A stretch of 64,000 nucleotides of DNA from CAVVJA01 sp963801715. Its GTDB lineage: Bacteria > Actinomycetota > Actinomycetes > Mycobacteriales > Jatrophihabitantaceae. Below are positions 26,416 to 35,411 of the stretch, one piece after another. The translations under genes and the position numbers were made by a program. Positions within the stretch are counted from its first letter, which is position 1. Every line of letters starts with the position of its first letter. A model generated the notes under the pieces. The model saw only the letters and a list, made by a program, of their open reading frames with translations. It was not told the DNA's origin and searched no databases. The DNA lies in NCBI GenBank assembly GCA_963801715.1, contig CAWDGB010000010.1, forward strand, positions 62,001 to 126,000, in the 5' to 3' direction.

Positions 26416-27378
26416 CTAGCGAAGTCGGATCAGCATCTTGCCGACCGCTCGGCGCTCAGCCAGCTCCCGAATTGCGGCTGCGATGTCGTCGAGCGCGAAC
26501 ACGCGGCCGACAAAGGGGTCGATCGCTCGCGATTCCATGAGCGGAATTAGGTCGTCCCACTGCTGGCGGAGATACCCAGGCTCCCGGCTCCACAACTCAG
26601 CGGAGCCGACACCGATCACCGCAGTATTGCCGAGCAGCAATCGATTCACCTTGACAGTGGGGATCGTGCCACTAGTGAAGCCGAGCACGAGCAGACGGCC
26701 TTCGCTGGCCAGCGAACGGAGCGAATCGAGGAACCTGTCTCCGCCGACCGGGTCGACAATGACGTCCACGCCGGCGCCGCGGGTGAGACGGCGAACCGCG
26801 TCGCGGAATCCATCGACGAGCACGATCTCGTGGGCCCCAGCAGCTTCCGCGATTCGTCCCTTCTCGGCGCCGGACACCACCGCGATGACTACGGCACCGT
26901 ACGCCCTCGCAAGCTGGCACGCCGCGGTCCCCACACCGCCCGCCGCACCGTGCACCAAGACGCGTTCGCCGCTGGTCAGCCGAGCCCGGCGCGTCAATGC
27001 GAAGTGCACGGTCAGGTAGTTCAGCGGTAGTGCCGCACCCTTGTCCAACGAAACATGCGCCGGAAGCGGGAACACCCGGTCTTCGCGAACCGCGACGGTT
27101 TCGGCCCAGCCGCCCAGCATCGGCATGGCGGCCACCCGGTCTCCGGCGCGAAACCGACCGACATCGGCGCGCACGATCCCAGCCACCTCGAAGCCGGGGA
27201 TGAAGGGCAGGTCGGGACGCTGTTGATATTCGCCGCGCGTCTGTAGTAGGTCAGGGAAACCGACGCCGGCAAACGCGACGTCGATCAGCACCTCATCGCT
27301 GGACGTGTTCGGTTCCCGCACCTCGCGGACTTCGACACCGGCCGGGCCAGCGAGTGTGGTGATTACCGCGGCACGCAT
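26416..27378 (-). CDS. zinc-independent medium-chain quinone reductase-like oxidoreductase
   Basis: A 320-residue MDR enzyme of the NADPH:quinone oxidoreductase type. Blocks: VGFPDLLQTRGEYQQRP, PFIPGFEVAGIV, LNYLTVHFAL, and the NADPH loop LVHGAAGGVGTAACQLARAYGA. No Cys/His zinc sets, so catalysis is metal-free. The typical PALGNLMIRLR-like terminus is present as AVGKMLIRLR. Predicted cytoplasmic reductase of quinones or enoyl compounds; no operon partner is evident. Start ATG 27378. Confidence 0.9.
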   Translation of the reverse strand: MRAAVITTLAGPAGVEVREVREPNTSSDEVLIDVAFAGVGFPDLLQTRGEYQQRPDLPFIPGFEVAGIVRADVGRFRAGDRVAAMPMLGGWAETVAVREDRVFPLPAHVSLDKGAALPLNYLTVHFALTRRARLTSGERVLVHGAAGGVGTAACQLARAYGAVVIAVVSGAEKGRIAEAAGAHEIVLVDGFRDAVRRLTRGAGVDVIVDPVGGDRFLDSLRSLASEGRLLVLGFTSGTIPTVKVNRLLLGNTAVIGVGSAELWSREPGYLRQQWDDLIPLMESRAIDPFVGRVFALDDIAAAIRELAERRAVGKMLIRLR

Positions 27379-27563
27379 GCGGCCACCCTACGAACATTGC
27401 GCGAATGTTTCCGGCATTTTTCGTATCCGGCCGTGACTCTGGGTTGGTTCATCGAGGACTGACACGTCCCACGTCGACGCGCGGTTCGGCGGCGCCGCAC
27501 AGCGCGCGAACAGGTCCCGCATAGCACATCCGCAGGCGAGTGATCTTTACTGGAGTTGTGGCG

Positions 27564-28280
27564 ATGAGCGCAACCACAGCGCCGCCGCAGCGCGCAGCGC
27601 GCCGCGGCCGCCGCGGGACACGCTCGAGATGGAACCGAGCGGCGTTCGCGCGGAATGCAGCGCAGCTGCTGCCCTGGCCGACGGTTACTCCGCTGGCGAC
27701 CGCCATGGTCCTGCTTCTGCTGATAACCGCACTCCTGCTGCGCACGCATCCCAGCGACGTCAATCCTGTGGTGGCGTGGGCCTCGACCAACCTGCACAAC
27801 CTCGCCCACCACCCGGTGGCGGCGATGTTGGTCAGCATGTTCGTGGTAACCGGCAACCTGCTGCCGGAACTGCTCATTGTCGCGGTCAGCTTCGCCGTGC
27901 TGGAGCGGGCGGTGGGGGCGTTCCGGACCGCGGTCATCGCGCTGGCCGGTCAGGTCATGGCGACGTTGCTCACCGAGTACGGCGCTGACCTGGGTGCGCG
28001 GTGGCATTTGCTGACGGCGTCTTCGGCCGAGCGACCCGATGTCGGTGTGTCGTACGTTATGTATGCCGTACTCGCCGCCAGCGTCCTGGTGCTGACCGGC
28101 TGGGCCAGGCTGGTGGGTCTGCTGAGCGTCAGTGTCTGCGTGCTGGTTCCGTTTCTGATCGCCCCGGGTATGACCTCGACCGGGCATGTGCTGTCGGTGG
28201 CTGTCGGTGCGACCGCCATGGCGCTGATACAACGCCGTGCTCGCCGTCACCGGGTGGACTATGAGCCCTCGAGTCGATGA
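27564..28280 (+). CDS. rhomboid-like membrane protein
   Basis: A 238-residue protein with a basic N-terminus (about 40 residues) and six hydrophobic segments. VASYVMYAV-like VGVSYVMYAV occupies the position of the rhomboid GxSx serine, and TGHVLSVAVG could supply the histidine; the preceding WASTNLHNLAHH resembles the rhomboid loop. This matches the actinobacterial 'rhomboid-like' family, in which proteolytic activity is not established. ATG 27564 has ggag at nine bases; an ATG at 27540 is possible. Its stop lies in the left arm of the 45-bp palindromic repeat. Confidence 0.72.
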   Translation: MSATTAPPQRAARRGRRGTRSRWNRAAFARNAAQLLPWPTVTPLATAMVLLLLITALLLRTHPSDVNPVVAWASTNLHNLAHHPVAAMLVSMFVVTGNLLPELLIVAVSFAVLERAVGAFRTAVIALAGQVMATLLTEYGADLGARWHLLTASSAERPDVGVSYVMYAVLAASVLVLTGWARLVGLLSVSVCVLVPFLIAPGMTSTGHVLSVAVGATAMALIQRRARRHRVDYEPSSR

Positions 28281-28322
28281 TCTCGGACGTACCGACCCTA
28301 TTGAGCATCAAGTCCGAGATCA
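28278..28322 (+). repeat. 45-bp palindromic repeat, copy A
   Basis: First of three copies of one element. Arms 28275-28288 and 28312-28325 (14-bp perfect; CGATGATCTCGGAC and its complement) surround a 23-base loop containing the conserved GCATCAA. It lies between the 3' ends of the convergent rhomboid-like and GNAT genes and overlaps the stop codon of the former. Compared with copy B, 35 of 45 positions agree. Likely a bidirectional terminator or a small mobile repeat. Confidence 0.7.
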
Positions 28323-28364
28323 TCGGCGGGAGGGTCGCTGACACTCACTATCGGTTCTAATCGG

Positions 28365-28913
28365 CTACCGATGCGGGTACGTGGGTGGCGTGAGATCCGC
28401 GGGACGCAGGCGATACACCTGCAAGTGCAGGCTGTGGTACTTGTCAGTTTCGCCGACCCACTCCATGCCCAGGCGGCGGACCATCGCCATGGCTCGCGTG
28501 TTCGCTGGCCGTACGACCGCGATGACCTGTTCTATGCCTTGCTCGAATGCCCACCGCGCCAGCTCCTGGCCGGTCTCGGTCGCGTAGCCGTGGCCCCACG
28601 CATCAGGACGAAGCTGCCAGCCGACCTCGTACTCGTCATCGGGCGGGAGCGGCAAGAGGGTCGCTCCGCCGACCAGGCTGCGGTCCTCGCGCAGCTCGAC
28701 GGCCCACCGGCCGGCCGGCGGCGTCATGCGGGCATCCTCGGCGATCCACTGTTGCAATACCAGTCGCATCGCGGCCTCGTCGGGAACCCGGTCCATGGTC
28801 GGAACCAGCCATCGTGCGACCTGGGAGTCGCCGTAGGAGCCCAGCGCGGCGGCGGCGTCGTCAATGGTCCATGGCCGCAATAGCAGACGCTCGGTCACAA
28901 GTTCCTTGGCCAT
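28365..28913 (-). CDS. GNAT family N-acetyltransferase
   Basis: A 182-residue acetyltransferase of the RimJ/ribosomal-protein-acetyltransferase kind: VTERLLLRPWTIDD start, strand GGATLLPLPPDDEYEVGWQL, the acetyl-CoA loop GHGYATETGQEL and NTRAMAMVRRLGMEWVG. ATG at 28913. The open frame runs upstream without a stop into the truncated HyuB gene, so a fused product is formally possible, but a normal GNAT start is at 28913. Convergent with the rhomboid-like gene across repeat copy A. Confidence 0.88.
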   Translation of the reverse strand: MAKELVTERLLLRPWTIDDAAAALGSYGDSQVARWLVPTMDRVPDEAAMRLVLQQWIAEDARMTPPAGRWAVELREDRSLVGGATLLPLPPDDEYEVGWQLRPDAWGHGYATETGQELARWAFEQGIEQVIAVVRPANTRAMAMVRRLGMEWVGETDKYHSLHLQVYRLRPADLTPPTYPHR

Positions 28914-29035
28914 CGGCTCACCATAGCCACGACGACGGAACGACCGGCGGATCCACCCTCCCAGCGAGCCACCTCGATGGTCAGGCCGCCTCCTGACGAC
29001 GGTCGCGTCTTCGGGCCGCCGTTGACCGCCCTGAT

Positions 29036-30663
29036 TCAGCGGAGCGCCCGGACCCGCGCCATCACCGATTCCGGGTCGGCGTGGGCGGGGACAACGGCTG
29101 GTGCCCTTGGCCGTGACGGCGATCTCGTAGCCCATGCCGCCGCGGTGCTTGCCGAATCCCTGGTTGTCGCGCTTGATCTTCTTCGACGTCAGCTGCAGGA
29201 AGGGCACGTCCTCCTCGATGATCTCCTGCTCGCCGATGTCGGCCATCGCGGCGAAGATCGGGGCCATAGAGTTCTCGCCGTCGCGGTGCGCCCGGGCGCC
29301 GCCGCCCATGCCGTTCAGGTCGGCGCAGACGTTGCCGACGAACTCGCCGTGCTGGGTGATGCCGCCGAACAGAAACGTGTTGATCTGGTTGAACCACGGC
29401 GCGATCACGGAGGAGTACTTCTCCGGGCACGAGTACTGCATCTTCGCGAACAGCGCCTGGGTGACGCCGAACGTCTTGAACGCGCCTTGCAGGCTCTGCC
29501 CCAGCGGCGCATCGAGTCCCGGGTCGATGCAACTGCCTTCGTCAGTCAGTACCTCGATCGGATTCATCATGCTGATGCCGCGCGGCAGGTCGGGCCACAG
29601 GAACCCGAGCATCGCCTGATTCAGACCGCACTTCGCGGTTCCCAGGGTGGCGTTGAACGCGCGGTTCATGATCTGCGGCGCCGCGCCCGCGCCAGTCGAC
29701 GGTCAGCTCGTCACCCTTGACGGTGATCGCGCACGGGTACTTGAGCAGGACGTTCTCGCGCAGCGTCGAGTCGGAGAATAGGTTGACCCGGTACGTGCCG
29801 TCCGGCAGTTCGCGGATGCGCCGCCGCGCCTCGGCCTCCACGTCCTCCAGGGACTTGCGCAGCGAGACGATGAACGCGTCCCGGCCGACCTCGTCGACCA
29901 GTGCGAGCAGCCGCTCCTTGATCCGCAGCGCGGAGTACAGCTTCACCTTCAGGTCCTGGTACTGCAGCTTCGGCTCGCGCACCGAATTCTGCAAGAACGT
30001 GAGCAGGTCGCGCCGGATCTCACCGTTCTCGACGATCTTGAACGGGCTCATCCGGATCCCGTCGTCGTAGGCCGACTCCGAACTGGACGGCATGCCGCCG
30101 GGCTCCTTGGCGCCGTTCTCTCCCTCGTGGATGATCGTCGCCACCCACGCGATGAGCTCACCGTCGTGGAAGACCGGCAGGATCATGCTCTGGTCGGTGT
30201 TGTGGATGTTGCCGTAACGCGCGTCGTTGTGGATAAAAGCATCACCGTCGTGCACGCCGACGGTCGGGTCGTTGATCCAATACTTGTTGATGAAGCGGAC
30301 CGGGTAGTGCAGCACGGAGGCGAACGCCAGCACGCCGCCTGTACTGATGTGAATCAGGTCGCCGGACGCCGAATACACCGCGCTGGTCAGGTCTCCCCAC
30401 TTCGCGCCGGGCGCGGCACCGGTCTGCTCCATCATCTCGAACGCCTCGTCCAGGCCGGCGATGATGCGCTTGCGCACCCGGTCCAGGTCGTTCGCGTCGA
30501 TCGGGCCGGCGAGCAGCCGCTCCTCTTCCGCGGTCCGCGGCGCCATCCGGTGGTTCGTCATGATCTCCGGGTCAGGTCCCAGGAACAGCGTCGTCTGGGC
30601 GAGGAAGCGGTCGACCCAGGCCTGGTCCTCGGCGGAGAATGCCTGCTTCGCGAGATCGGTCAT
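29036..30663 (-). CDS. HyuB / acetone-carboxylase-alpha-like subunit, frameshifted and 3'-truncated
   Basis: Hydantoinase-B/acetone-carboxylase-family catalytic subunit. It starts at ATG 30663, overlapping the HyuA stop by four bases. Blocks: TNHRMAPRTAEEERL, SAVYSASGDLIHISTG, FIHNDARYGNIHNTDQS, KEPGGMPSSSESAYDDGIR. One extra base near 29685-29695 shifts it; the other frame continues MNRAFNATLGTAKCG...GISMMNPIEVLTDEGS and KHRGGMGYEIAVTAKGTS. Past about 29090 similarity ends: one frame stops at 29036 (DPESVMARVRALR), another stops at 29062, and the third runs into the GNAT gene. The C-terminal part (100 or more residues) seems lost. The end given is approximate. Confidence 0.78.
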
Positions 30664-32803
30664 TGTGCGGGCTCCGTGTCCTTGAAGAACCAGATCGCAC
30701 CGTGGGCGCCGGTGGAAAGGCGCCAGCCGGGTTCGACCAGGTACGTGGTGGTGGGTGTCGTAACCACGGCCGGGCCGGTCACGACCGTGCCGGGCTGCAG
30801 CGCCTTCTCGTCGTAGACGGGAGCGTCCACCGCGCCGTCCACACCGACGAAGTGGCAGCGGCGCTGGCCCACCGCCGTCGCGGCCTTCGGCGTTCCGGTC
30901 GGCAACGCGGCGTCGAACTACGACCGTCTCTCCCTCCACGTAGGAAGCCACGCGGATGGTGGTGATCCGGATCCCGGCCTCGGGCGACTGACTGCCGTGC
31001 CCGAAGCGGTGGCCGTAGTCCTCGCCGAACAAGTCGATCAGCGCGATCACGTCGCGGACGCTGCGCAACCGGGTGCGGTCGGCGACCACGGCCATCGTCA
31101 CCAGCTGGTTGCCGTAGCGCATGTCGAGTTCCAGTCGGTGGCGCACGGCGTCGGCCGGCAGACCCTGGCGTAGCAGGTCTGATCGGCCCTTTGCCTCCAG
31201 CTCGCCGACGATTGCGTTGAACGCGTCGAAGTCGTCGAACAGCCGGCGGCTGGTCGCATCGAACAACATCACCGGGGCGGTGCGCTCATGGATGTGCAAC
31301 TGTGGGGTGTTGCCGGCGCCGAGCGCGGAGAAGACAGAGCTGAATGGTGGCGCGAGCACCCGGTCGATACCCAGATGGTTGGCGATGCCGCAGCAGTGCA
31401 ACGGCCCGTTGCCGCCGTACGCGAGCATGGTGAACTCCTCCGGCAGATAACCCCGAACCCGCAGCTCCTTCGCCATGCCGTTGGCCATTTGCTCGTCGAC
31501 CTCGGCCTTGATCAGCTTCGCGACGTCGACCGGCTCCAGGTCGAGGTGGTCGCCGAACTCCTCCTCGATCGCGAACGCCGCCCGCTTCACCTTGAGCGGA
31601 ATCCGGCCGCCGGCGTACTGCGTCGGGGTCGAGGTAGCCGAGTAACACGTCGGCGTCAGTCACCGTCGGCCGCATACCGCCACGGTCGTAGCAGGCCGGA
31701 CCCGGATCAGATCCCGCGCTCTGCGGACCGACCGAGATCGACTGGTGGAGCCGGTTGAAGCTCGCGATCGAGCCACCGCCAGCCCCGAGCGTCACCAGGT
31801 GGATCATGGGCACGCTGACCAGCCAGCGGTCGATCACCGGCATGAAGTCGTAATGCTTGACCCCATCGGCCGGGACCAGCCCGATGTCGAAACTGGTGCC
31901 GCCCATGTCGGTGGCGACGACGTTACCGAGGCCGGCCTGTTTCGCGAGATGCTCACTGGCCGAGACCCCGGACACCGGTCCGGAGTGGATGGTCTGCAAC
32001 GCGTCGGTGGAGTTCAGCTGCGCCATGCCGCCGGAGTTGTGATTCACCAGCATCGGCTGGTGATAGCCATGCTCACGCAGGTTCTGCTCCAGCTCGGACA
32101 GCGCGTGATACATCGTCGAGTGCAGGAAACCGTCGACGATGCACGACGTCGCACGCACGTACTCGCCCTTGCGTCCGGACAGCTGATGCGAGAGCAGCAT
32201 CGGCAGCGCGCCGAGCTGGTGCGCCGGGTACTCCTCGAGGAAGATCTCCTGAACCCGCAGTTCGTGCACCGGGTTCTCCACCGCATTCGTCAGGCACACC
32301 ACCAGCGCCTGGGCACCGGCATCGACCAGTTCGCGCAGCTGATGCCGGACGTCATCCTCATCGACGGCGAGCAGAACGCGCCCGGCGTAATCGACCCGCT
32401 CGCGTACCGACCGAATCAGCCGCTGCGGGACGAGCGGATCCGGTCGGGTGCCGCTGGACAGATCATTCTTTGCGAGTTCGTCCAGCCCCTCGCCGTAGCC
32501 GCGGCCACGGGCCAGCGGAATGGTCGCCTCGAAGCCGGCCGTGACAATCGCGCCGACCTGCGGGCCCTTCCGCTCGATCAGCGCATTGGTGCCGAGCGTT
32601 GTCGCGTACCGCACGGAATCCACTCCGTTGAGCACTGCCTCACGATCCAGGCCGAGCTGGCCACACGCGTGGTCGAGCGCCTCGTTGAAACCCTGCGCGA
32701 GGTTGTGGTGCGTCGTCAGCGCTTTCGCCTGGATGTACTGGTCTTCCCACGCGAAGAAGCAATCGGTGAACGTGCCGCCGATGTCGACCGAGATGCGTTT
32801 CAC
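30660..32803 (-). CDS. HyuA / acetophenone-carboxylase-like subunit (second HyuA), frameshifted
   Basis: Hydantoinase-A family subunit with ASKHA-type ATP-binding blocks: VDIGGTFTDCFFA at the N-terminus, TTLGTNALIERKG, SSGPV-like IHSGPVSGVSA, DMGGTSFDIGLVP. Two extra bases (near 31605-31625 and 30915-30925) break the frame; removing them yields 713 uninterrupted residues, with junctions LDPDA-YAGGRIPLKVKRAAF and GETVVV-DAALPTGTPKAA. The C-terminal GPAVVTTPTTTYLVEPGW strand is typical. Lies 13 bases after the small zinc subunit and overlaps the HyuB start (ATGA). Predicted partner in an ATP-dependent ketone carboxylase. Confidence 0.85.
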
Positions 32804-32816
32804 GTCGACTCCCCGC

Positions 32817-33212
32817 TCAGCCGTCGACCGTTTGCGGGACGTCCCGGCCGAGCGGGATCGCCGTATGCGCGGGGCGCGCGGCCCACTGCGCCTTCAGCGC
32901 GTCGACGTCGATCTCCATGTCGAACACCGGCGGGTGGCCGGGCGGCAGGTACTCCGTCTCGATTAGGGCGCCGCAGCCCGGGCAGTAGTACTCGAGGATC
33001 CGGCACCAGGCCGGGTCAGGCGCGAACGTGAACTCGTAACGCTCAGCATCAATGAGCGGCCGGTGGATATCCCGAGGATCACGGTCGTAGACCAGCGTTC
33101 CTGCCTTGTAGTTGCCCCGGGCCGATCCCAGATCCTGCGCGCAGCGCCGACAGATCCATCGCTCGGCATCGAGGTCGATCTGCAGGTACTCGGTCATCGG
33201 GACGCGCATCAT
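32817..33212 (-). CDS. acetone carboxylase gamma-like small zinc subunit
   Basis: A 131-residue protein with two zinc-knuckle cysteine pairs, CRRCAQDLGSARGNYK and YYCPGCGALIETEY, and conserved PLIDAERYEFTFAPDP and DMEIDVDALKAQW; this is the acetone/acetophenone carboxylase small subunit family. Starts at ATG 33212, overlapping the stop of the first HyuA gene by four bases (ATGA), with GGAG six bases upstream. The position between two HyuA-type genes is the arrangement I recall for apcB of acetophenone carboxylase. Binds a structural zinc; no catalysis of its own is expected. Confidence 0.88.
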   Translation of the reverse strand: MMRVPMTEYLQIDLDAERWICRRCAQDLGSARGNYKAGTLVYDRDPRDIHRPLIDAERYEFTFAPDPAWCRILEYYCPGCGALIETEYLPPGHPPVFDMEIDVDALKAQWAARPAHTAIPLGRDVPQTVDG

Positions 33213-35140
33213 GAGCTCCGCTCGTCGGTGAGCAGCAGGTCGCCTGCCGCTGTCGTGTGGAAGCGCCAGCCTTCCGGCAGCCGCATGGTGAAGAACGGAC
33301 CCTCGATAACCGCCGGGCCCTTCCGGTGCGCGCCCGGCGGCTGATCGACGAGCGCGTAGACCGGCAACTCGGCCGTGCCGCCGATGCCGTCAAGGACCGA
33401 GCGGCTGCCCGTGGCCACCGCCTCCGAATCGCCGACCTGGCCGTCACCGCCGATCGCGACGTGCGGCAGCGGAGACACGAGCGACAGTTCCAACGAGGCG
33501 ACGTCACGGTCCCGCACGTGCCGAGCGACGTCTCGTGGATCGGCCAGTTCCATCAGGACTTCCTCCTCGCCGCGCGTGATGCTCAGCCGGAAGCTCTCCA
33601 CGCAGGCGTCCAGATCGACTCCCTCGGCGAACATGTCGCGCCGGGCCCGTTGGCGCAGCTGCTCGGCGACCGTGACGACATCGTCCACAGCGGACAGTGG
33701 GGCCTCGTAGTGCTGGGAGATGTCGGAGAAGCCGATGCCGAACGCGCTGAACACCGCTGCCGTGCGCGGGATGATCACCGTCCGGATGCCTGCCCGCTCA
33801 GCCGCGCCGCACACGGTCATCGGCCCGGCTCCGCCGAACGCCGCGATGACCGTGTCTGGGGTGAGCGGCTCAGTCTGAAGCGCACGCGCGACCCGGTCGA
33901 GATAAGCCGCCTCCATCCGGACAAGCGCGGCGTCGAGGGTGACGCCGAGCGGATCGGCCACCGTTGCCTGCACCGCTTTGCGGCTGCGCTCGACGTCGAG
34001 CGTGAGTCGACCCGTCGAGGTACGTGTGCTGGGTCGAGCACGTCCCATGCAGAGGTACACGTCGGTGATCGTCGCGTCGGCGCCGCCGAGTCCGAAGCAG
34101 GCCGGCCCCGGGGCCGCGCCCACGCTGTCCGGGCCGACCGTTATCTCACCGCCGGTCACCCGGATCACCGAACTGCCGCCCACCCCGTGGCTGGTGATCG
34201 CCGCGAGCTCGAACGAGGTCGGCACCAGCGCCACCCGGCCGCGATGCTCGACCCGCACGGCACCGTCGGTGACCACGCCGACGTCGGTGGTGGTGCCGCC
34301 CACGTCCGCCATGAGCAGGTGCCCGAAGCCGTATCCGCTGGCCAGCGCCCGCGTCCCCTCCAGGCCGCCCCGGGGTCCGGAGCTGTATGTCTTCAGCGCC
34401 GACGACTTCGCCACCCGTGACGAGCCGCCGTCGTTGCGGAAGATCAGTAACGGACGGCGCGTCCTGCTCTCGCGCAGGCGGCTCTCCGCGTTGAACAGGA
34501 ACCGTTCCATCGCCGGGTGGAGGAACGCGTTGAGCAGGGCCGACCAGGTGCGTCGCGCGTCGTCCCGGTCGGCCACGAGCTCCCAGGAGAACAGCAACGG
34601 AATCGCGCCCAGCAGTTGGCGGGGATACAGCCGCAGTAGGTGGCGCTTGACCCGCTTCTCCTGCTCGGCGCCGTCGTCACCGCCAATCGCCACCACCACC
34701 CGGCCCGCGCCGCGGGCAGCCAGGGCGTTGACCCGCGCGACAAGCTCGGCCGCGAGCGCGTCGTCGTCGACGCCCACGTCGATGACCGCGTGGCGATCAC
34801 CGACGAGCGCCGAAAGCAGGTCCTCCTCCTCGCTGGTCGCGGCGAGCGCCTCCACCAGCGTGGGATCCGTCGTCAGCAGGCCGAGCCGCGGACCCTTGCG
34901 CTGCACCAGGGCATTCGTCCCCTGCGTGGTCGAGTAGCGGATGTAGTCCGTCGACTGCAGCAGCGCAGCCAGCCTCTCCTGCCCATAGAGGAGCGTCGAG
35001 GCCTTGGCCAGCCCGTCGAACAGGCAGCGACTCAAGTCGAACGGAGTCGTAAGCGTCTTCGTGTACCGCACGTCGTCGCCGTCGACGACGCAGATGTCGG
35101 TCAGCGTCCCACCGTTGTCGATGTTGATGAGCCGTGTCAT
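33209..35140 (-). CDS. HyuA / acetophenone-carboxylase-like subunit (first HyuA)
   Basis: A 643-residue hydantoinase-A family protein, intact. ASKHA nucleotide-binding blocks: NIDNGGTLTDICVVDG, TTQGTNALVQRKG, SSGPRGGLEG, and MADVGGTTTDVGVV; VAAFGGAGPM and APGPACFGLGG are also present. ATG 35140 with gggacggag upstream. First gene of the four-gene run that continues with 4-, 13- and 4-base junctions on the minus strand. By order and sizes (about 69, 15, 78 kDa, then HyuB) it corresponds to apcA of acetophenone carboxylase. Supplies ATP-driven activation in ketone carboxylation; the real ketone is unknown. Confidence 0.88.
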   Translation of the reverse strand: MTRLINIDNGGTLTDICVVDGDDVRYTKTLTTPFDLSRCLFDGLAKASTLLYGQERLAALLQSTDYIRYSTTQGTNALVQRKGPRLGLLTTDPTLVEALAATSEEEDLLSALVGDRHAVIDVGVDDDALAAELVARVNALAARGAGRVVVAIGGDDGAEQEKRVKRHLLRLYPRQLLGAIPLLFSWELVADRDDARRTWSALLNAFLHPAMERFLFNAESRLRESRTRRPLLIFRNDGGSSRVAKSSALKTYSSGPRGGLEGTRALASGYGFGHLLMADVGGTTTDVGVVTDGAVRVEHRGRVALVPTSFELAAITSHGVGGSSVIRVTGGEITVGPDSVGAAPGPACFGLGGADATITDVYLCMGRARPSTRTSTGRLTLDVERSRKAVQATVADPLGVTLDAALVRMEAAYLDRVARALQTEPLTPDTVIAAFGGAGPMTVCGAAERAGIRTVIIPRTAAVFSAFGIGFSDISQHYEAPLSAVDDVVTVAEQLRQRARRDMFAEGVDLDACVESFRLSITRGEEEVLMELADPRDVARHVRDRDVASLELSLVSPLPHVAIGGDGQVGDSEAVATGSRSVLDGIGGTAELPVYALVDQPPGAHRKGPAVIEGPFFTMRLPEGWRFHTTAAGDLLLTDERSS

Positions 35141-35411
35141 GGCGCTCCGTCCCTGACAGATACAGCGCGGTTGCTTACCGAGAAAGGTAAAAGGCCTTCG
35201 CGTCGCGGCCACCGTGCGCGCAGCACGAGGATGTCGGCGTGTTTGGTGCTGGCAGCCAACAGGGCTGATACAAATCCGGAGCGGAATCTTGTGTACCGTG
35301 CACGTAGCGGCGTGGTTCCGGACTCGATTACGACGATGTGTAGTCCGGCAAGCGCATCGGACGCCCTTCGCGCTCGTCGAAAAGCGCCGCGGCCTCAGGA
35401 GTGACATCACT
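35141..35411. promoter_or_regulatory. divergent promoter region between carboxylase cluster and acyl-CoA ligase
   Basis: 270 bases separate two divergent start codons. The right-hand gene has AGGAG at about eleven bases; the left has GGAG. No operator palindrome is obvious. Divergent sharing suggests co-regulation of the two units. Promoter boxes were not identified. Confidence 0.35.

Noticed and set aside
28278..28322. Micro-peptide gene: the repeats translate as MILDL...GIKSKI-like in copies B and C
   Set aside because: Similarity ends at the palindrome edge, there is no conserved ribosome site and copy A differs; a hairpin explains the conservation better.
31745..33031. 428-codon open frame on the plus strand
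   Set aside because: It is antisense to the HyuA and small-subunit genes, has no ribosome site and has arginine/histidine-rich composition typical of a high-GC shadow frame.
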